Positions 1 through 8,433 of a DNA stretch of 64,000 nt are shown here, one piece after another (positions within the stretch are counted from its first letter, which is position 1; each line of letters begins with the position of its first letter). Under the pieces are notes generated by a model. It made no database searches and was not told the DNA's origin. It worked only from the letters and a program-made list of their open reading frames with translations. Position numbers and translations under genes: made by a program. The stretch is from NCBI GenBank assembly GCA_022800815.1, contig JAAWRC010000005.1, positions 1-64,000 on the forward strand, read 5' to 3'. This DNA is from Lachnospiraceae bacterium (GTDB lineage Bacteria > Bacillota > Clostridia > Lachnospirales > Lachnospiraceae).

Positions 1-1762
1 TGATCCCCTCCAGACGTTTCGCAAGGCCCGTCGTCCCGTTTGCCACGCCGTTGGAAGTCTCCGCCTGCCAGCCAAAGGTCTGTACGTGGGTCTGATAGGT
101 GACCTTCAGATCTTCCACGTAGGTATCCGTCGTCCTCCCGGGCGCCGCTCCGCCCTTTTCCACCAGCACGATCTGGATGGCCTCCAGACGTTTCGCATAC
201 CCCATGCTCCCGCAGGGCGCCCCGTTCTTCGCCCAGCCCGTCCAGTCAAAGGTCTGGCAGTGGACCCGGTAATAGACGTCGTACCTGTCCGCCATCTCCC
301 CGGTCAGGCGGATCTGGATTGCCTCCAGACGCTTCCCAAGGCCCGTCGTCCCGCTCTCCGCGCCGCCGGGCACCCAGTCCAGCCAGCCCAAGGTCTGAAC
401 GTGGGTCCGGTACTCGATCCCTCCGGAAGCCGGGGCGTTGTCCAAATTGATCACGATGGATTCCAGCCGCTTCGCCTCCCCCGTCGTCCCGCTCTCCGCA
501 CCGTCAGACACTGCACCCAACCAGCCGTAGCTCTGCACGTGGGTCCGGTAACGGACGGAGGCCCGGCCTCGATTCACCTCCGTCCAGGGACCGACTTCCG
601 GTCGAAACAGACTCGCCCCGATCCGTCTCCACTCCGAAACCTCCTGTCCCCGGACCTGATACCAGAGGGCATCCTTCCAGACAAACGCAAAACGATACTC
701 CTGTCCTCTCCAGTAGTAATCGTCATATTCCGTACCGTTCCCGGAAAGGCTCCTGTCGTTCCAGTTCGTATGCCCGGTTCCCTGAATCCCGGAATCGCTG
801 AGAAGAAAATTCCGGTGAAGCACCTCCCCCGCCACGTCCATGTCATCCCAGGTGCAGTCCACATGATAAGTCTTTCCGCCCAAATACACCAGGTTCCAGG
901 CATGGTTAAGTGCGTCGCTGGCCACGAACTCCGTCGGTATGCCGAGCCGCTCCGCCAGAAGGTCGAAGGCCAGGGCATATCCATGGCACACGGCCTTTCC
1001 CTCCACGAGGGCGGCATAGGCCGTGTAACAGCCCTGTCCGTTATTCCAGCTGGTGGCCATGCCGTAGGTGACGCCCGCCACCAGCTCCTCATGGAGGATC
1101 ATCAGCTTTTCCGCATCCGTCATGGAAGCGTCCGTTTTGGCCAAAATCGAAGAAACCCGCTGCTCCATGGCCGACTTCATGGCTGCGACCTTCGCCGGGT
1201 CCTGCTCGGAGTACTGCCAGTTGGCCCTTGACACGCTCCCGTCATTCGCAGGGACATATCCGAATCGGTTTGACACGTAAAACAATTCCGGATGTCCGTT
1301 TACCACCTTTTCAAAAACCGCCTTCAATTCCTCCGGCCCAAGACCAAGCCCGGTCAGGTCCGTGCTGCCGGACATCCGGCTCAGATCCTGATAAATCTGT
1401 GCCTCGACGCCCGCCGTCCGCAGGTCGTACACCGCAATCCAGGAGGCATCCGCCCTGAGCGCCCCCGCCTGGTATAAATCTGCGGTTACTTCTTCTATCG
1501 CCACTCCGGTCCCCTCCGGCACCGCAGCCGCTTCTCCCGTCAAGGCCGCCGCTTCTTCCGTCTGGCTTGCCGACTCTCCCGTCACGGTCGCCGCTTCTTC
1601 CGTCTGGCTTGCCGGCTCTCCCGTCACGGTCGCCGCTTCTTCCGTCTGGCTTGCCGGCTCTCCCGTCACGGTCGCCGCCTCTTCCGCCCGAACCGGACGG
1701 CCTGCGGCGGCCAGCAAGGCCGCCGCAAGCATTCCCACTAAAAAACACTTTCTACGTCTCAT
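1..1762 (-). CDS. Secreted transglutaminase-like protein with ChW repeats (3' end outside window)
   Basis: Exported protein; the coding sequence runs off the left edge, so the C-terminus is missing. A signal peptide (about residues 1-26, MRRRK then an Ala/Leu-rich core) is followed by four copies of a 14-residue repeat and then a transglutaminase-like (papain-fold) domain. The likely catalytic triad is visible: Cys in AVCHGYA, His in NHAWN and Asp in HVDCTWDD. From about residue 390, ChW repeats begin with the typical YRTHVQ..GW..., G(T)TG..KRLE pattern; four are seen before the edge, in the same three-repeat order as in the next gene. The start is set by GGAGG five bases before the ATG. It lies 22 bp downstream of the CHAP/ChW gene. 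Function is probably cell-wall or surface-polymer processing or binding; the substrate is unknown. Confidence 0.85.
   Translation of the reverse strand, partial: MRRRKCFLVGMLAAALLAAAGRPVRAEEAATVTGEPASQTEEAATVTGEPASQTEEAATVTGESASQTEEAAALTGEAAAVPEGTGVAIEEVTADLYQAGALRADASWIAVYDLRTAGVEAQIYQDLSRMSGSTDLTGLGLGPEELKAVFEKVVNGHPELFYVSNRFGYVPANDGSVSRANWQYSEQDPAKVAAMKSAMEQRVSSILAKTDASMTDAEKLMILHEELVAGVTYGMATSWNNGQGCYTAYAALVEGKAVCHGYALAFDLLAERLGIPTEFVASDALNHAWNLVYLGGKTYHVDCTWDDMDVAGEVLHRNFLLSDSGIQGTGHTNWNDRSLSGNGTEYDDYYWRGQEYRFAFVWKDALWYQVRGQEVSEWRRIGASLFRPEVGPWTEVNRGRASVRYRTHVQSYGWLGAVSDGAESGTTGEAKRLESIVINLDNAPASGGIEYRTHVQTLGWLDWVPGGAESGTTGLGKRLEAIQIRLTGEMADRYDVYYRVHCQTFDWTGWAKNGAPCGSMGYAKRLEAIQIVLVEKGGAAPGRTTDTYVEDLKVTYQTHVQTFGWQAETSNGVANGTTGLAKRLEGI
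1517..1684 (-). repeat. Four tandem 42-bp coding repeats
   Basis: Four head-to-tail 42-bp units lie just after the signal peptide of the transglutaminase-like gene and encode EEAATVTGEPASQT. Copies 1 and 2 are identical in protein, copy 3 has one change (P to S) and copy 4 is degenerate. They form a low-complexity Thr/Glu/Ala stalk. Near-identical DNA units can gain or lose copies by slippage without a frameshift, because 42 is divisible by three. Confidence 0.85.
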
Positions 1763-1784
1763 CGATCCTCCCGTCACATGTTTC

Positions 1785-4145
1785 TCAACCGGCTACATAA
1801 TGTCCATAAGTGCTTCCGGGAGCCGCCCCGCCTTTCGGCACCAGCCGGATCTCGATGGCCTCCAGACGTTTCGCCAGACCGCTGGACCCGGCCGACTCCC
1901 CGTTCTTCGCCCAGCCCATCCAGCCGAAGCTCTGGGCGTGGACCCGGTAATAGATGTCGTATTGAGCCGCCGCCTGGCCGGACAGCCGGATCTCGATGGC
2001 CTCCAGGCGCTTGTACAGCCCCTCGGTTCCTGCCATCTCCCCGTCCTTTTTCCAGTCCTGCCAGCCGAAAGTCTGCACATGGGTCCGGTAAGACACGCTT
2101 CCGGAAATCCGGTCCAGACTGATCACGATTCCCTCCAGACGCTTGGCCTGCCCCTCAGTTCCGTTCATGACGCCGTTTTCCGAGGCCGGAAGCCAGCCGT
2201 AAGTCTGGCAATGGGTGCTGTAGGCGACGGTCGGCGGCTTCGCCACGAAGGGATTGGCCGTGCTCCCCGGTGCTGCCTGGCCCTTTTCCACCAACAGGAT
2301 CTCAATGGCCTCCACCCGTTTGGCATAGCCCTCGCTTCCGGCGCTCCCCCCGTTTTTCGCCCAGTCCAGCCAGCCGTAACTCTGCACGTGGACCCGGTAG
2401 TAAATGTCGTACTGGCTGGCCGCATTCCCCGTCAGCCTGATTTCCACCGCTTCCATCCGCTTGTCCTCGTTGGTGACACCGGTGACCGCCCCGTCGGACA
2501 CCCATCCCGTCCAGCCGTAGCTCTGCACGTGGCTCCTGTAGGTGACTCCCCCGGAGATCCCCCTGTCCGAGAGCAGGACCTTCAGCCCTTTCAGCTTCTT
2601 CGCACTCCCCGTGGTCCCCGCCGGGGCGCCGTCCGCCTTCCAGGACTCCCAGCCGCTTCCCTCCACGTTGGCCTTATAGGAAATCTTTGCGCTTTCCGGC
2701 ACCTTGATGCCGGTTTCCTTATAGTCCGGCGTCGCATACCCCTTGATATAGAGGGAAGTCAGGGCGTAGCTTTTCTCTCTCACGCTGTTGGAAGTGTTTC
2801 CCTCGATGGTGTAAACCTTTCCCCCGGAAACCTTTGTCACGATCCCCACGTGGTTGACGTAATTGTCGTTCCAGTCGAATTTGAAGAAGATCAGGTCCCC
2901 CGGCTGAGGCGTATACCCGCCCCGCTCATGCCAGTAGCCGGGATGGTTCTCGTTTTGATACCATTGCGCCATGGTAACTGTACCGGAATATCTCAGAAAT
3001 ATTTCCGACGGGATCCCCGCCTGCTCCGCACACCAGCTCACGAACATGGCGCACCAGGGTGCGGAGGGAAAGTAGTCTCCGGTCGCATTGCTGTAGCCGT
3101 TGTACCACGTCCCGTACTTGGTCGGCGTTTTCTCCGGCTTGTAATAACCAACCTGGGTCTTCGCCACGGCGATGATGTCCTGGACCCTGTCCCCCGTGTT
3201 GACATGGGTGTTCGGATATCCGTCCTCCGGGCTGAATTTCAGATAAGGCTTCGCCGTCGGCCCCGGCGCCGCATCCCCCTTCGCCCGCAGGACGAAGCGA
3301 ACCGCTTCAATGCTCTTGTCCCAGGAGGAATCCACGCCCGCCGGCTCCCCGTTCTTCGCCCAGTCCAGCCAGCGGTTGTTCACGTAAACCTGATAATAGA
3401 GGTCATAGTTTCCGGCCGCCGATCCCGTGAGGGACGCCCGCACTACCTCCACCCGTCTCGCCTGGCCGGTGGTGCCGGCCGCCGACATGCCCTGGTCGTC
3501 CTGGCAGGAGCCCTCGGAAAGCCAGCCGGAACCGGCGCCGTACACCTGGTACTCCACGCCCAGATTCGCTGCGCCGCTCACCTTAAGCCGGATGGCTTCC
3601 AGCCGTTTCCCCTGATCGGTGACGCCGTTTGCGGCGCCGTTGGCACCCTCCGCCAGCCAGCCATAGCTCTGCATATGTACACGGTACGAAATAGAAGGCA
3701 TCGCCACTTCATAGAGGGCGGCCTCCTCCGGCAGGCTCTCCTCCGCTTCGGAGGAGGCCGTCTCGCCCTCACTGGCAGTTTCCGGTACGATTTCGGTTTC
3801 CTGCTCCGGGCTCCCGCCCGTCTCTTCGGGGCCTTCCGTCTCGATTTCCCCCGAGTCCTCCGGCCGGTTTTCCGGTTTCGTTTCCCCGGCTCCTTCCGTC
3901 TCTCCCGGTTTTTCTTCCGGTTCCCGCGATTCTTCCTCCCGAGACTCCTCCTCCGTTGTCTCCGCTGTTTCCTTTGCCGCTTCCGTCGCCTCCGTCTCTT
4001 TGACGGATTCCGCCACGGAGCTCTCCGCAGTTTCCTCCGTCACGGAAAGCCCGGCCGCACCGACCGGCCGGCCGACCGACGTCCACACGCAGGCAAGCAT
4101 GACAAGCGCCATGAACAGTGCGGTTTTTCTTTTCATCTGTCTCAT
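1785..4145 (-). CDS. Secreted CHAP-domain cell-wall hydrolase with nine ChW repeats
   Basis: Exported 786-residue protein. It has an N-terminal signal peptide (about 1-31, cleavage near VGAAG) and a long Glu/Ser/Thr-rich linker (about 32-145). Three ChW repeats follow, then a CHAP amidase/endopeptidase domain (about 315-465, Cys in APWCAMFVSW and His in NHVGIV), then six more ChW repeats to the end. Every third repeat carries YD(I/L)YYRVH and ends in AAPG, so the nine repeats form three triads. The family cleaves peptidoglycan stem peptides or cross-bridges; ChW repeats are thought to bind the cell surface. GAGGG six bases before the ATG supports the start. It follows ugd by 26 bp in the polysaccharide transcription unit, which suggests co-expression with the polymer it may bind or remodel. 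Confidence 0.9.
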   Translation of the reverse strand: MRQMKRKTALFMALVMLACVWTSVGRPVGAAGLSVTEETAESSVAESVKETEATEAAKETAETTEEESREEESREPEEKPGETEGAGETKPENRPEDSGEIETEGPEETGGSPEQETEIVPETASEGETASSEAEESLPEEAALYEVAMPSISYRVHMQSYGWLAEGANGAANGVTDQGKRLEAIRLKVSGAANLGVEYQVYGAGSGWLSEGSCQDDQGMSAAGTTGQARRVEVVRASLTGSAAGNYDLYYQVYVNNRWLDWAKNGEPAGVDSSWDKSIEAVRFVLRAKGDAAPGPTAKPYLKFSPEDGYPNTHVNTGDRVQDIIAVAKTQVGYYKPEKTPTKYGTWYNGYSNATGDYFPSAPWCAMFVSWCAEQAGIPSEIFLRYSGTVTMAQWYQNENHPGYWHERGGYTPQPGDLIFFKFDWNDNYVNHVGIVTKVSGGKVYTIEGNTSNSVREKSYALTSLYIKGYATPDYKETGIKVPESAKISYKANVEGSGWESWKADGAPAGTTGSAKKLKGLKVLLSDRGISGGVTYRSHVQSYGWTGWVSDGAVTGVTNEDKRMEAVEIRLTGNAASQYDIYYRVHVQSYGWLDWAKNGGSAGSEGYAKRVEAIEILLVEKGQAAPGSTANPFVAKPPTVAYSTHCQTYGWLPASENGVMNGTEGQAKRLEGIVISLDRISGSVSYRTHVQTFGWQDWKKDGEMAGTEGLYKRLEAIEIRLSGQAAAQYDIYYRVHAQSFGWMGWAKNGESAGSSGLAKRLEAIEIRLVPKGGAAPGSTYGHYVAG

Positions 4146-4171
4146 TAAAATCCCTCTTCTCTGTTTTCCAT

Positions 4172-5470
4172 TCAGCGGACAATCTCTCTTCCCACGCTCT
4201 CGTAGATGACGCCGCTGCCTTTAAAGCTCTCCGGGGGGTAACAATTCCTCCCGTCAATAATTATAGGCTTTTTCATCTGCTTTGCAAAGAGCTCCGGCCC
4301 TATTTCCTGTATTTCCCTCCACTCCGTGAAAATCAGGCAGATGTCCGCCCCCTTAAGCGCCTCCCCGATGGTTTTACAGTAGCAAATCTCCTCCGGATAC
4401 AGCTTTTTGTAATTTCTCTCCCCGATCGGATCCCAGGCCTGAATCCTCGCCCCCTCCTCCAGCAGGATCGGAAGGTTGACCAAGGACGGCGCCTCCCTCA
4501 GGTCGTCCGTTCCCGGCTTGAAGGTCAGCCCCAATGCGGCGACGGTCAGTCCCGCAAAGTCCTCGTAATACTTCCTGGCCTTCTTTACCATTTTTAATTT
4601 CTGGCTTTCGTTCACCTCTATGGCGGCCTTCACCGTCTTCATCTCGTAGTCATAGGAATTTGCCAGCCAGTGGAGGGCCTTCGTGTCCTTGGGGAAGCAG
4701 GAGCCGCCGTAACCGATCCCCGCCTTCAGGAACCGGTCTCCGATCCTCGCATCCAGCCCCATCCCCGCCGTGACGTCCTCGATATCGGCCCCCACCAGCT
4801 CGCAGAGATTGGCGATCTCGTTGATATAGGAAATTTTCAGCGCCAGAAAGTCATTGGACGCATACTTCACCATCTCGGCGCTCTTTCTGTCCATCACCAG
4901 TCTGGGGGCGTCAAAGTCTTCATAGACCCGCAGCATAACGTCCTTTGCAAACTCGTCCTCCGCACCGATGACGATCCTGGAAGCGTGAAGGGTGTCCCGC
5001 ACCGCCGTTCCCTGGGCCAAAAACTCCGGGTTCGAGGCCACTGCGATCCTCACGCCCTCCTTCTGCTCCCTGCGAATCAGCTTCTCCACCCTGTCGTTGG
5101 TTCCGATCGGCACGGTCGACTTCACCACGACGACACAGTCCCTCTCCACCGTCCGCGCAATCTGTCCCGCCGCCTCGTACACATAGGTAAGATTTGCGGA
5201 ACCGTCCCTCTTCTCCGGAGTCCCGACCCCGATAAAAATCACTTCGGCATCCCGATAAGCGCGCTCATGGTCCGTCGTAAAGGTCAGCCTGGCCTTGTTT
5301 TTAGCCATCAGCTCCGCCAGACCCTCCTCGTAAATCGGAGAGACGCCCTGACTCATCATCTGAATTTTCCCCTCGTCCACGTCCACGCAGCTCACCTGAT
5401 GGCCGTGTTCCGCCAGGCAGACGCCCGTCACCAGTCCCACGTAGCCCGTCCCCGCCACCGCAATCTTCAT
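4172..5470 (-). CDS. ugd: UDP-glucose 6-dehydrogenase
   Basis: Cytosolic NAD-dependent enzyme oxidising UDP-glucose to UDP-glucuronate for surface polysaccharide. Numbered from the chosen ATG (432 residues), the Rossmann motif GTGYVG is at 7-12, NPEFLAQGTA at about 148-156, and the catalytic Cys258 lies in GGSCFPKD. Length and all key blocks fit the UDP-Glc/GDP-Man dehydrogenase family. Of several in-frame starts the one at 5470 is preferred: it overlaps the upstream stop as ATGA and has AGG seven bases before it. It is the last enzyme gene before the two ChW exoproteins. A different UDP-sugar substrate, such as a UDP-N-acetylhexosamine, cannot be fully excluded from motifs alone. Confidence 0.93.
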   Translation of the reverse strand: MKIAVAGTGYVGLVTGVCLAEHGHQVSCVDVDEGKIQMMSQGVSPIYEEGLAELMAKNKARLTFTTDHERAYRDAEVIFIGVGTPEKRDGSANLTYVYEAAGQIARTVERDCVVVVKSTVPIGTNDRVEKLIRREQKEGVRIAVASNPEFLAQGTAVRDTLHASRIVIGAEDEFAKDVMLRVYEDFDAPRLVMDRKSAEMVKYASNDFLALKISYINEIANLCELVGADIEDVTAGMGLDARIGDRFLKAGIGYGGSCFPKDTKALHWLANSYDYEMKTVKAAIEVNESQKLKMVKKARKYYEDFAGLTVAALGLTFKPGTDDLREAPSLVNLPILLEEGARIQAWDPIGERNYKKLYPEEICYCKTIGEALKGADICLIFTEWREIQEIGPELFAKQMKKPIIIDGRNCYPPESFKGSGVIYESVGREIVR

Positions 5471-6468
5471 TGGCATACCTCGTATTTTCGTTTTTTCCAC
5501 CGTTCTGCCAGCGATTCGATTTTCGCCGCCAGCGCCTCCGGATTTCCCATCTCCACGAAACAGGTCTTTCCGTCCTCCTCGTCAAAAAGCTCCCGGTTGG
5601 CGGCGTTCTCCCCCAGGATCATCGGCTTCCCCATCGCCCGGTAAATGTAGGCCTTGCCGGGAATGGTCCTCCTGGCCTTCTCAATGCTCCCGTCAAAATG
5701 TCCGGCCAGGCAGAGGTCGGCCCCGGCGACCCTCTCCGCCAGGTCCTCCTGCGAAAGCCAGGGAACGTACTCTGCATTTGGATTCTCCGGTTTCTCCATC
5801 CGGTCGCCCAAAGGCCCGATGATTGTAAAAAAAATGTCCTCCCTCTTTTTGAGGAGGCCGACTGCCTCCAGGATTACCGGCACCCCCTGAAGCGGAAGAA
5901 CGCTTCCAAAATATAATACCACGAATTTATCCTTTTTTCCACCATTCTTTTTCTGGCTCCTCGGATAATAGACCGACCCGTCCGCCTCCAGGTACAGGGT
6001 GCGCTCCTTTTTGGGGTCCGCTCCCAGCTCTTTGGCAAAGTAAGCCCCGTGGGCCTTCGTGTCCGTCACGACGTAATCCGCCGCCGCCAGCGTTTTCTGG
6101 TCGATCCGCTTTAAAAACCTGGCGGCCGGGGAGCCGTCCCTGATTTTTCTCCGGTCCCATACCAGCGTGTCATACAGGGAGATAAAGAAGTCGACGGCGA
6201 GCTCCCGCTTCCGAAGCCGCCTGAAAAAGGGGACCACCAACTGCGGGGCGAAGCCGACGAAGATCAGGTCGTACTTTGCCGCCCTTGTCCGGACCAGCTT
6301 CCCATATACCGCAAGCAGCCTCTTCGGATAACTCGCTTTATAAGAGCCGATGACCTCCAGGGAGGCCGCCTGCGACCGGACCAGTCGGAGTTCCTGGCTG
6401 TTCCTGATGTAATCCAGGTTTTTCGTCGTGATAAACAACACGTTTTTATTGTTCAGAAATTCCAGCAT
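5467..6468 (-). CDS. Glycosyltransferase (GT4/GT-B-like)
   Basis: Predicted cytosolic GT-B-fold glycosyltransferase of about 333 residues. The C-terminal half has the donor-binding layout: VVLYFGSV, then FTIIGPLGDR, then KAYIYRAMGKPMI and a final NPEALAAKIESLA helix. There is no clean EX7E motif (DGSIEKARRTIPGKAYIY lies in its place), so the call rests on fold pattern. The start at 6468 is chosen because GGGGAGG lies ten bases upstream; it overlaps the preceding membrane-protein gene by 23 bp and couples to ugd by ATGA. Acceptor and sugar are unknown. The context is assembly of a glucuronate-containing polymer. Confidence 0.75.
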   Translation of the reverse strand: MLEFLNNKNVLFITTKNLDYIRNSQELRLVRSQAASLEVIGSYKASYPKRLLAVYGKLVRTRAAKYDLIFVGFAPQLVVPFFRRLRKRELAVDFFISLYDTLVWDRRKIRDGSPAARFLKRIDQKTLAAADYVVTDTKAHGAYFAKELGADPKKERTLYLEADGSVYYPRSQKKNGGKKDKFVVLYFGSVLPLQGVPVILEAVGLLKKREDIFFTIIGPLGDRMEKPENPNAEYVPWLSQEDLAERVAGADLCLAGHFDGSIEKARRTIPGKAYIYRAMGKPMILGENAANRELFDEEDGKTCFVEMGNPEALAAKIESLAERWKKRKYEVCQ

Positions 6469-7402
6469 TCTCTTTTCGCCTCCCCGTGACCCGGTAATAG
6501 AGTTTAAAACCGAGAAACGCTGCAATCTCCCCGAGAATCGTCCAGATCCTCGTGGTGACCACGATCAAAAGCACCAGTTCGTGGGCCTGCCGTTCCCCCA
6601 AAAGCACCCTCAGGATTCCCTCCCGCACCCCCATGCCGTTGGGAACGGGGCTCAAAAAGCCCGCCACCCAGGACACCGGATAGGACAGCGCCAGATAAAG
6701 CCCCTGCATGGCATCCACGTCGGAAAAGGCGGACACCAGCGCAATCAGACCGAATCCCGTCAAGATCCACGCTCCCACGTACCGGGTGAGCGCCTGATAT
6801 ACGAATCCCCGCTTTACCCGAAGCTCACCGCAGTCCTTTTTCATAAGTTTTGAGAGGAGGCGGATCCCCAGGTTCACGCCAATCGGCAGAAGGGGCAGGA
6901 TCAAACCGGCCGCCGCCAGGCTGAAAAACACGAGACGGCCCGCCTCCCCTCCCCGGACCAAAAAAGGGACCAGAAACACGAAAAACAGACCGCTGGAAAC
7001 GATCTGAAACACGTATTCCAGGATGATGCTGACCGCCGCCGCCTGTTTCGAAACCCCGTTTCGACCGCACAGGTACGCCTTGCCGACGATGCTCCAGATT
7101 CCCCCGGGCAGATAACGGGCAAGGGCGCTCACCATGTGCGCATTCAGATATTCCCTGCGCCCCGGTCCCTCCTCCAGCTTCCACAAAAGCCAGCTCCAGT
7201 TATAACCGGTGAATAAAAACGCCGCCCCGTAGATTCCCACGGAAAGAAGAAATAACGGAACCTTCATATGCACCAGATAGGGAACCACGGACTCCCAGCT
7301 GTCGATGACGTCCCTCACCATGAACCAGAAAATCAAAATTCCTATAAGGAGTCCGGCCAGCTTAACCGTCCGTTTCTTCCATCCGGCCATTTTCTTTTCC
7401 AT
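6446..7402 (-). CDS. Lysylphosphatidylglycerol synthase TM-region/AglD-like membrane protein
   Basis: Polytopic membrane protein of 318 residues with about eight hydrophobic segments. The N-terminal part (VKLAGLLIGILIFWFMV, then DVIDSWESV) and the internal LPGGIWSIVGKAYLC and SPVPNGMGVREGIL blocks match the UPF0104/lysylphosphatidylglycerol synthetase TM-region family (AglD, MprF N-terminal flippase part). Relatives act as, or are suspected to act as, lipid or polyprenyl-sugar flippases. It overlaps the upstream polyprenyl-phosphate GT2 gene by 41 bp, which fits a role in flipping the lipid-linked sugar made by that enzyme. AAGGAG just before the first ATG supports the start. The flippase role is inference. 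Confidence 0.75.
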   Translation of the reverse strand: MEKKMAGWKKRTVKLAGLLIGILIFWFMVRDVIDSWESVVPYLVHMKVPLFLLSVGIYGAAFLFTGYNWSWLLWKLEEGPGRREYLNAHMVSALARYLPGGIWSIVGKAYLCGRNGVSKQAAAVSIILEYVFQIVSSGLFFVFLVPFLVRGGEAGRLVFFSLAAAGLILPLLPIGVNLGIRLLSKLMKKDCGELRVKRGFVYQALTRYVGAWILTGFGLIALVSAFSDVDAMQGLYLALSYPVSWVAGFLSPVPNGMGVREGILRVLLGERQAHELVLLIVVTTRIWTILGEIAAFLGFKLYYRVTGRRKENAGISEQ

Positions 7403-8354
7403 CCCTCTCCTTCACACCGTCATAATCCAGCTTCCGCACATGATACTGCACGTCCTCCAGAAGCCTTCTGTTCGCCGCAATCACGTCCGCAAGAAACCCG
7501 ATCACGATCGTCTGAAATCCCAGCAAAAGCAGCGTGCTGCAAAGGATCAGCGACTGCACGTGCCCACCGCCCGTTCCCATGAAAAAGTACACCAGGAAAC
7601 GGACTCCCAGGGCCATTCCCAGGAGAAAAAGCAGGCCGCCGATGATCGTGAAAAACTTCATGGGCCGGTACATCATGAAAGCCCGGAAAATCGTGACCAT
7701 GGATTTCTTCACGTACCCCAGCATGCTGCCGAAGAGACGGGAGGGCCGAAGCTCCTCGTTGGTGCGGACAGGGACGGATTCCATGGCCATCTTGCTCCTG
7801 CCCGCCTGGACGATGGTCTCCAGGGTGTAGGTGTACTCGTTCACCACGTTCAGCCTCATGGCCGCCTCCCTGCTGTAAGCCCGAAAGCCGCTGGGGGCGT
7901 CCGGGATGTCGCTCTTGGAAGCCTTCCGCACCACGTAGCTGCCCAGATGCTGAAGCTTCTTTTTCAGAAAGGAAAAATGCTCCGTCTGGTCGATGGGACG
8001 CGCCCCGATGACGATGTCGGTCTTCCCCTCGAGGATCGGCCTCACCAGCTTTTCAATATCCTCCGCACAATACTGATTGTCTGCGTCCGTGTTGACGATG
8101 ACGTCCGCCCCGTTTCTGAGGCAGGCGTCCAGACCGGCCATGAATCCCCTGGCCAGCCCCTTGTTTTTTTTGAAATTCACCACGTAGTGGACACCCCAGT
8201 TGCGTGCCACCTCTACGGTCCTGTCCCTGCTGCCGTCATTGATGATCAAATATTCAATTTCGTCAATCCCCTCGATGTGCTTCGGGAGTGCGTCGAGGGC
8301 GATCGTCAGGGTTTCTTCCTCATTGTAGCAGGGAATCTGGATAATCAGCTTCAT
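7362..8354 (-). CDS. GT2 polyprenyl-phosphate glycosyltransferase (GtrB/DPM1-like)
   Basis: Membrane-anchored GT2 enzyme of 330 residues. The catalytic domain (1-220) shows IPCYNEEETL, INDGSRDRT, the DXD-like NTDADNQY and APSGFRAYSR. Two C-terminal transmembrane helices (about 235-260 and 270-295) are followed by a charged tail. This is the layout of GtrB, ArnC and dolichol-phosphate mannosyltransferase-like enzymes, which load a sugar from a nucleotide donor onto polyprenyl phosphate on the cytosolic face. It sits next to an AglD-like flippase and a DUF2142-like GT-C protein, together forming a three-component external glycosylation set. The sugar is not predictable. A weak promoter and an inverted repeat lie upstream. 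Confidence 0.88.
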   Translation of the reverse strand: MKLIIQIPCYNEEETLTIALDALPKHIEGIDEIEYLIINDGSRDRTVEVARNWGVHYVVNFKKNKGLARGFMAGLDACLRNGADVIVNTDADNQYCAEDIEKLVRPILEGKTDIVIGARPIDQTEHFSFLKKKLQHLGSYVVRKASKSDIPDAPSGFRAYSREAAMRLNVVNEYTYTLETIVQAGRSKMAMESVPVRTNEELRPSRLFGSMLGYVKKSMVTIFRAFMMYRPMKFFTIIGGLLFLLGMALGVRFLVYFFMGTGGGHVQSLILCSTLLLLGFQTIVIGFLADVIAANRRLLEDVQYHVRKLDYDGVKERDGKENGRMEETDG

Positions 8355-8374
8355 TTGTATCCCGGCCTTCCTTT

Positions 8375-8391
8375 ACTTAATTTTATTAAGT
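8375..8391. repeat. Perfect 7-bp inverted repeat upstream of the GT2 gene
   Basis: ACTTAAT, three bases, ATTAAGT: a perfect, AT-only-core palindrome 21 bp before the GT2 start and inside the only AT-rich gap in this part of the operon. It overlaps the possible -10 region described in the next entry. It could be a repressor operator; it has no U-run and is not a terminator. Confidence 0.5.
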
Positions 8392-8410
8392 TCTGCTAAA
8401 TTCATGTCAA
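8380..8410 (-). promoter_or_regulatory. Possible internal promoter before the GtrB-like gene
   Basis: On the minus strand a consensus -35 TTGACA (8405-8410) is followed by either AATAAA at 17-bp spacing or TAAAAT at 19-bp spacing. Neither -10 choice is good, so this is a weak candidate. If active it would separate expression of the last seven genes of the left arm from the long upstream unit. Confidence 0.35.
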
Positions 8411-8433
8411 AGTCCTGAAATTCACATGAAGGT

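Noticed and set aside
1-4145. Possible CRISPR-like periodic repeats
   Set aside because: The periodicity is protein-coding ChW repeats with degenerate DNA and no spacer-repeat pattern.
1800-4148. A 782-codon open frame on the plus strand
   Set aside because: It is antisense to the CHAP/ChW gene, lacks any recognisable domain and is rich in Arg/Pro/His, the mark of a shadow frame in GC-rich repeated coding DNA.
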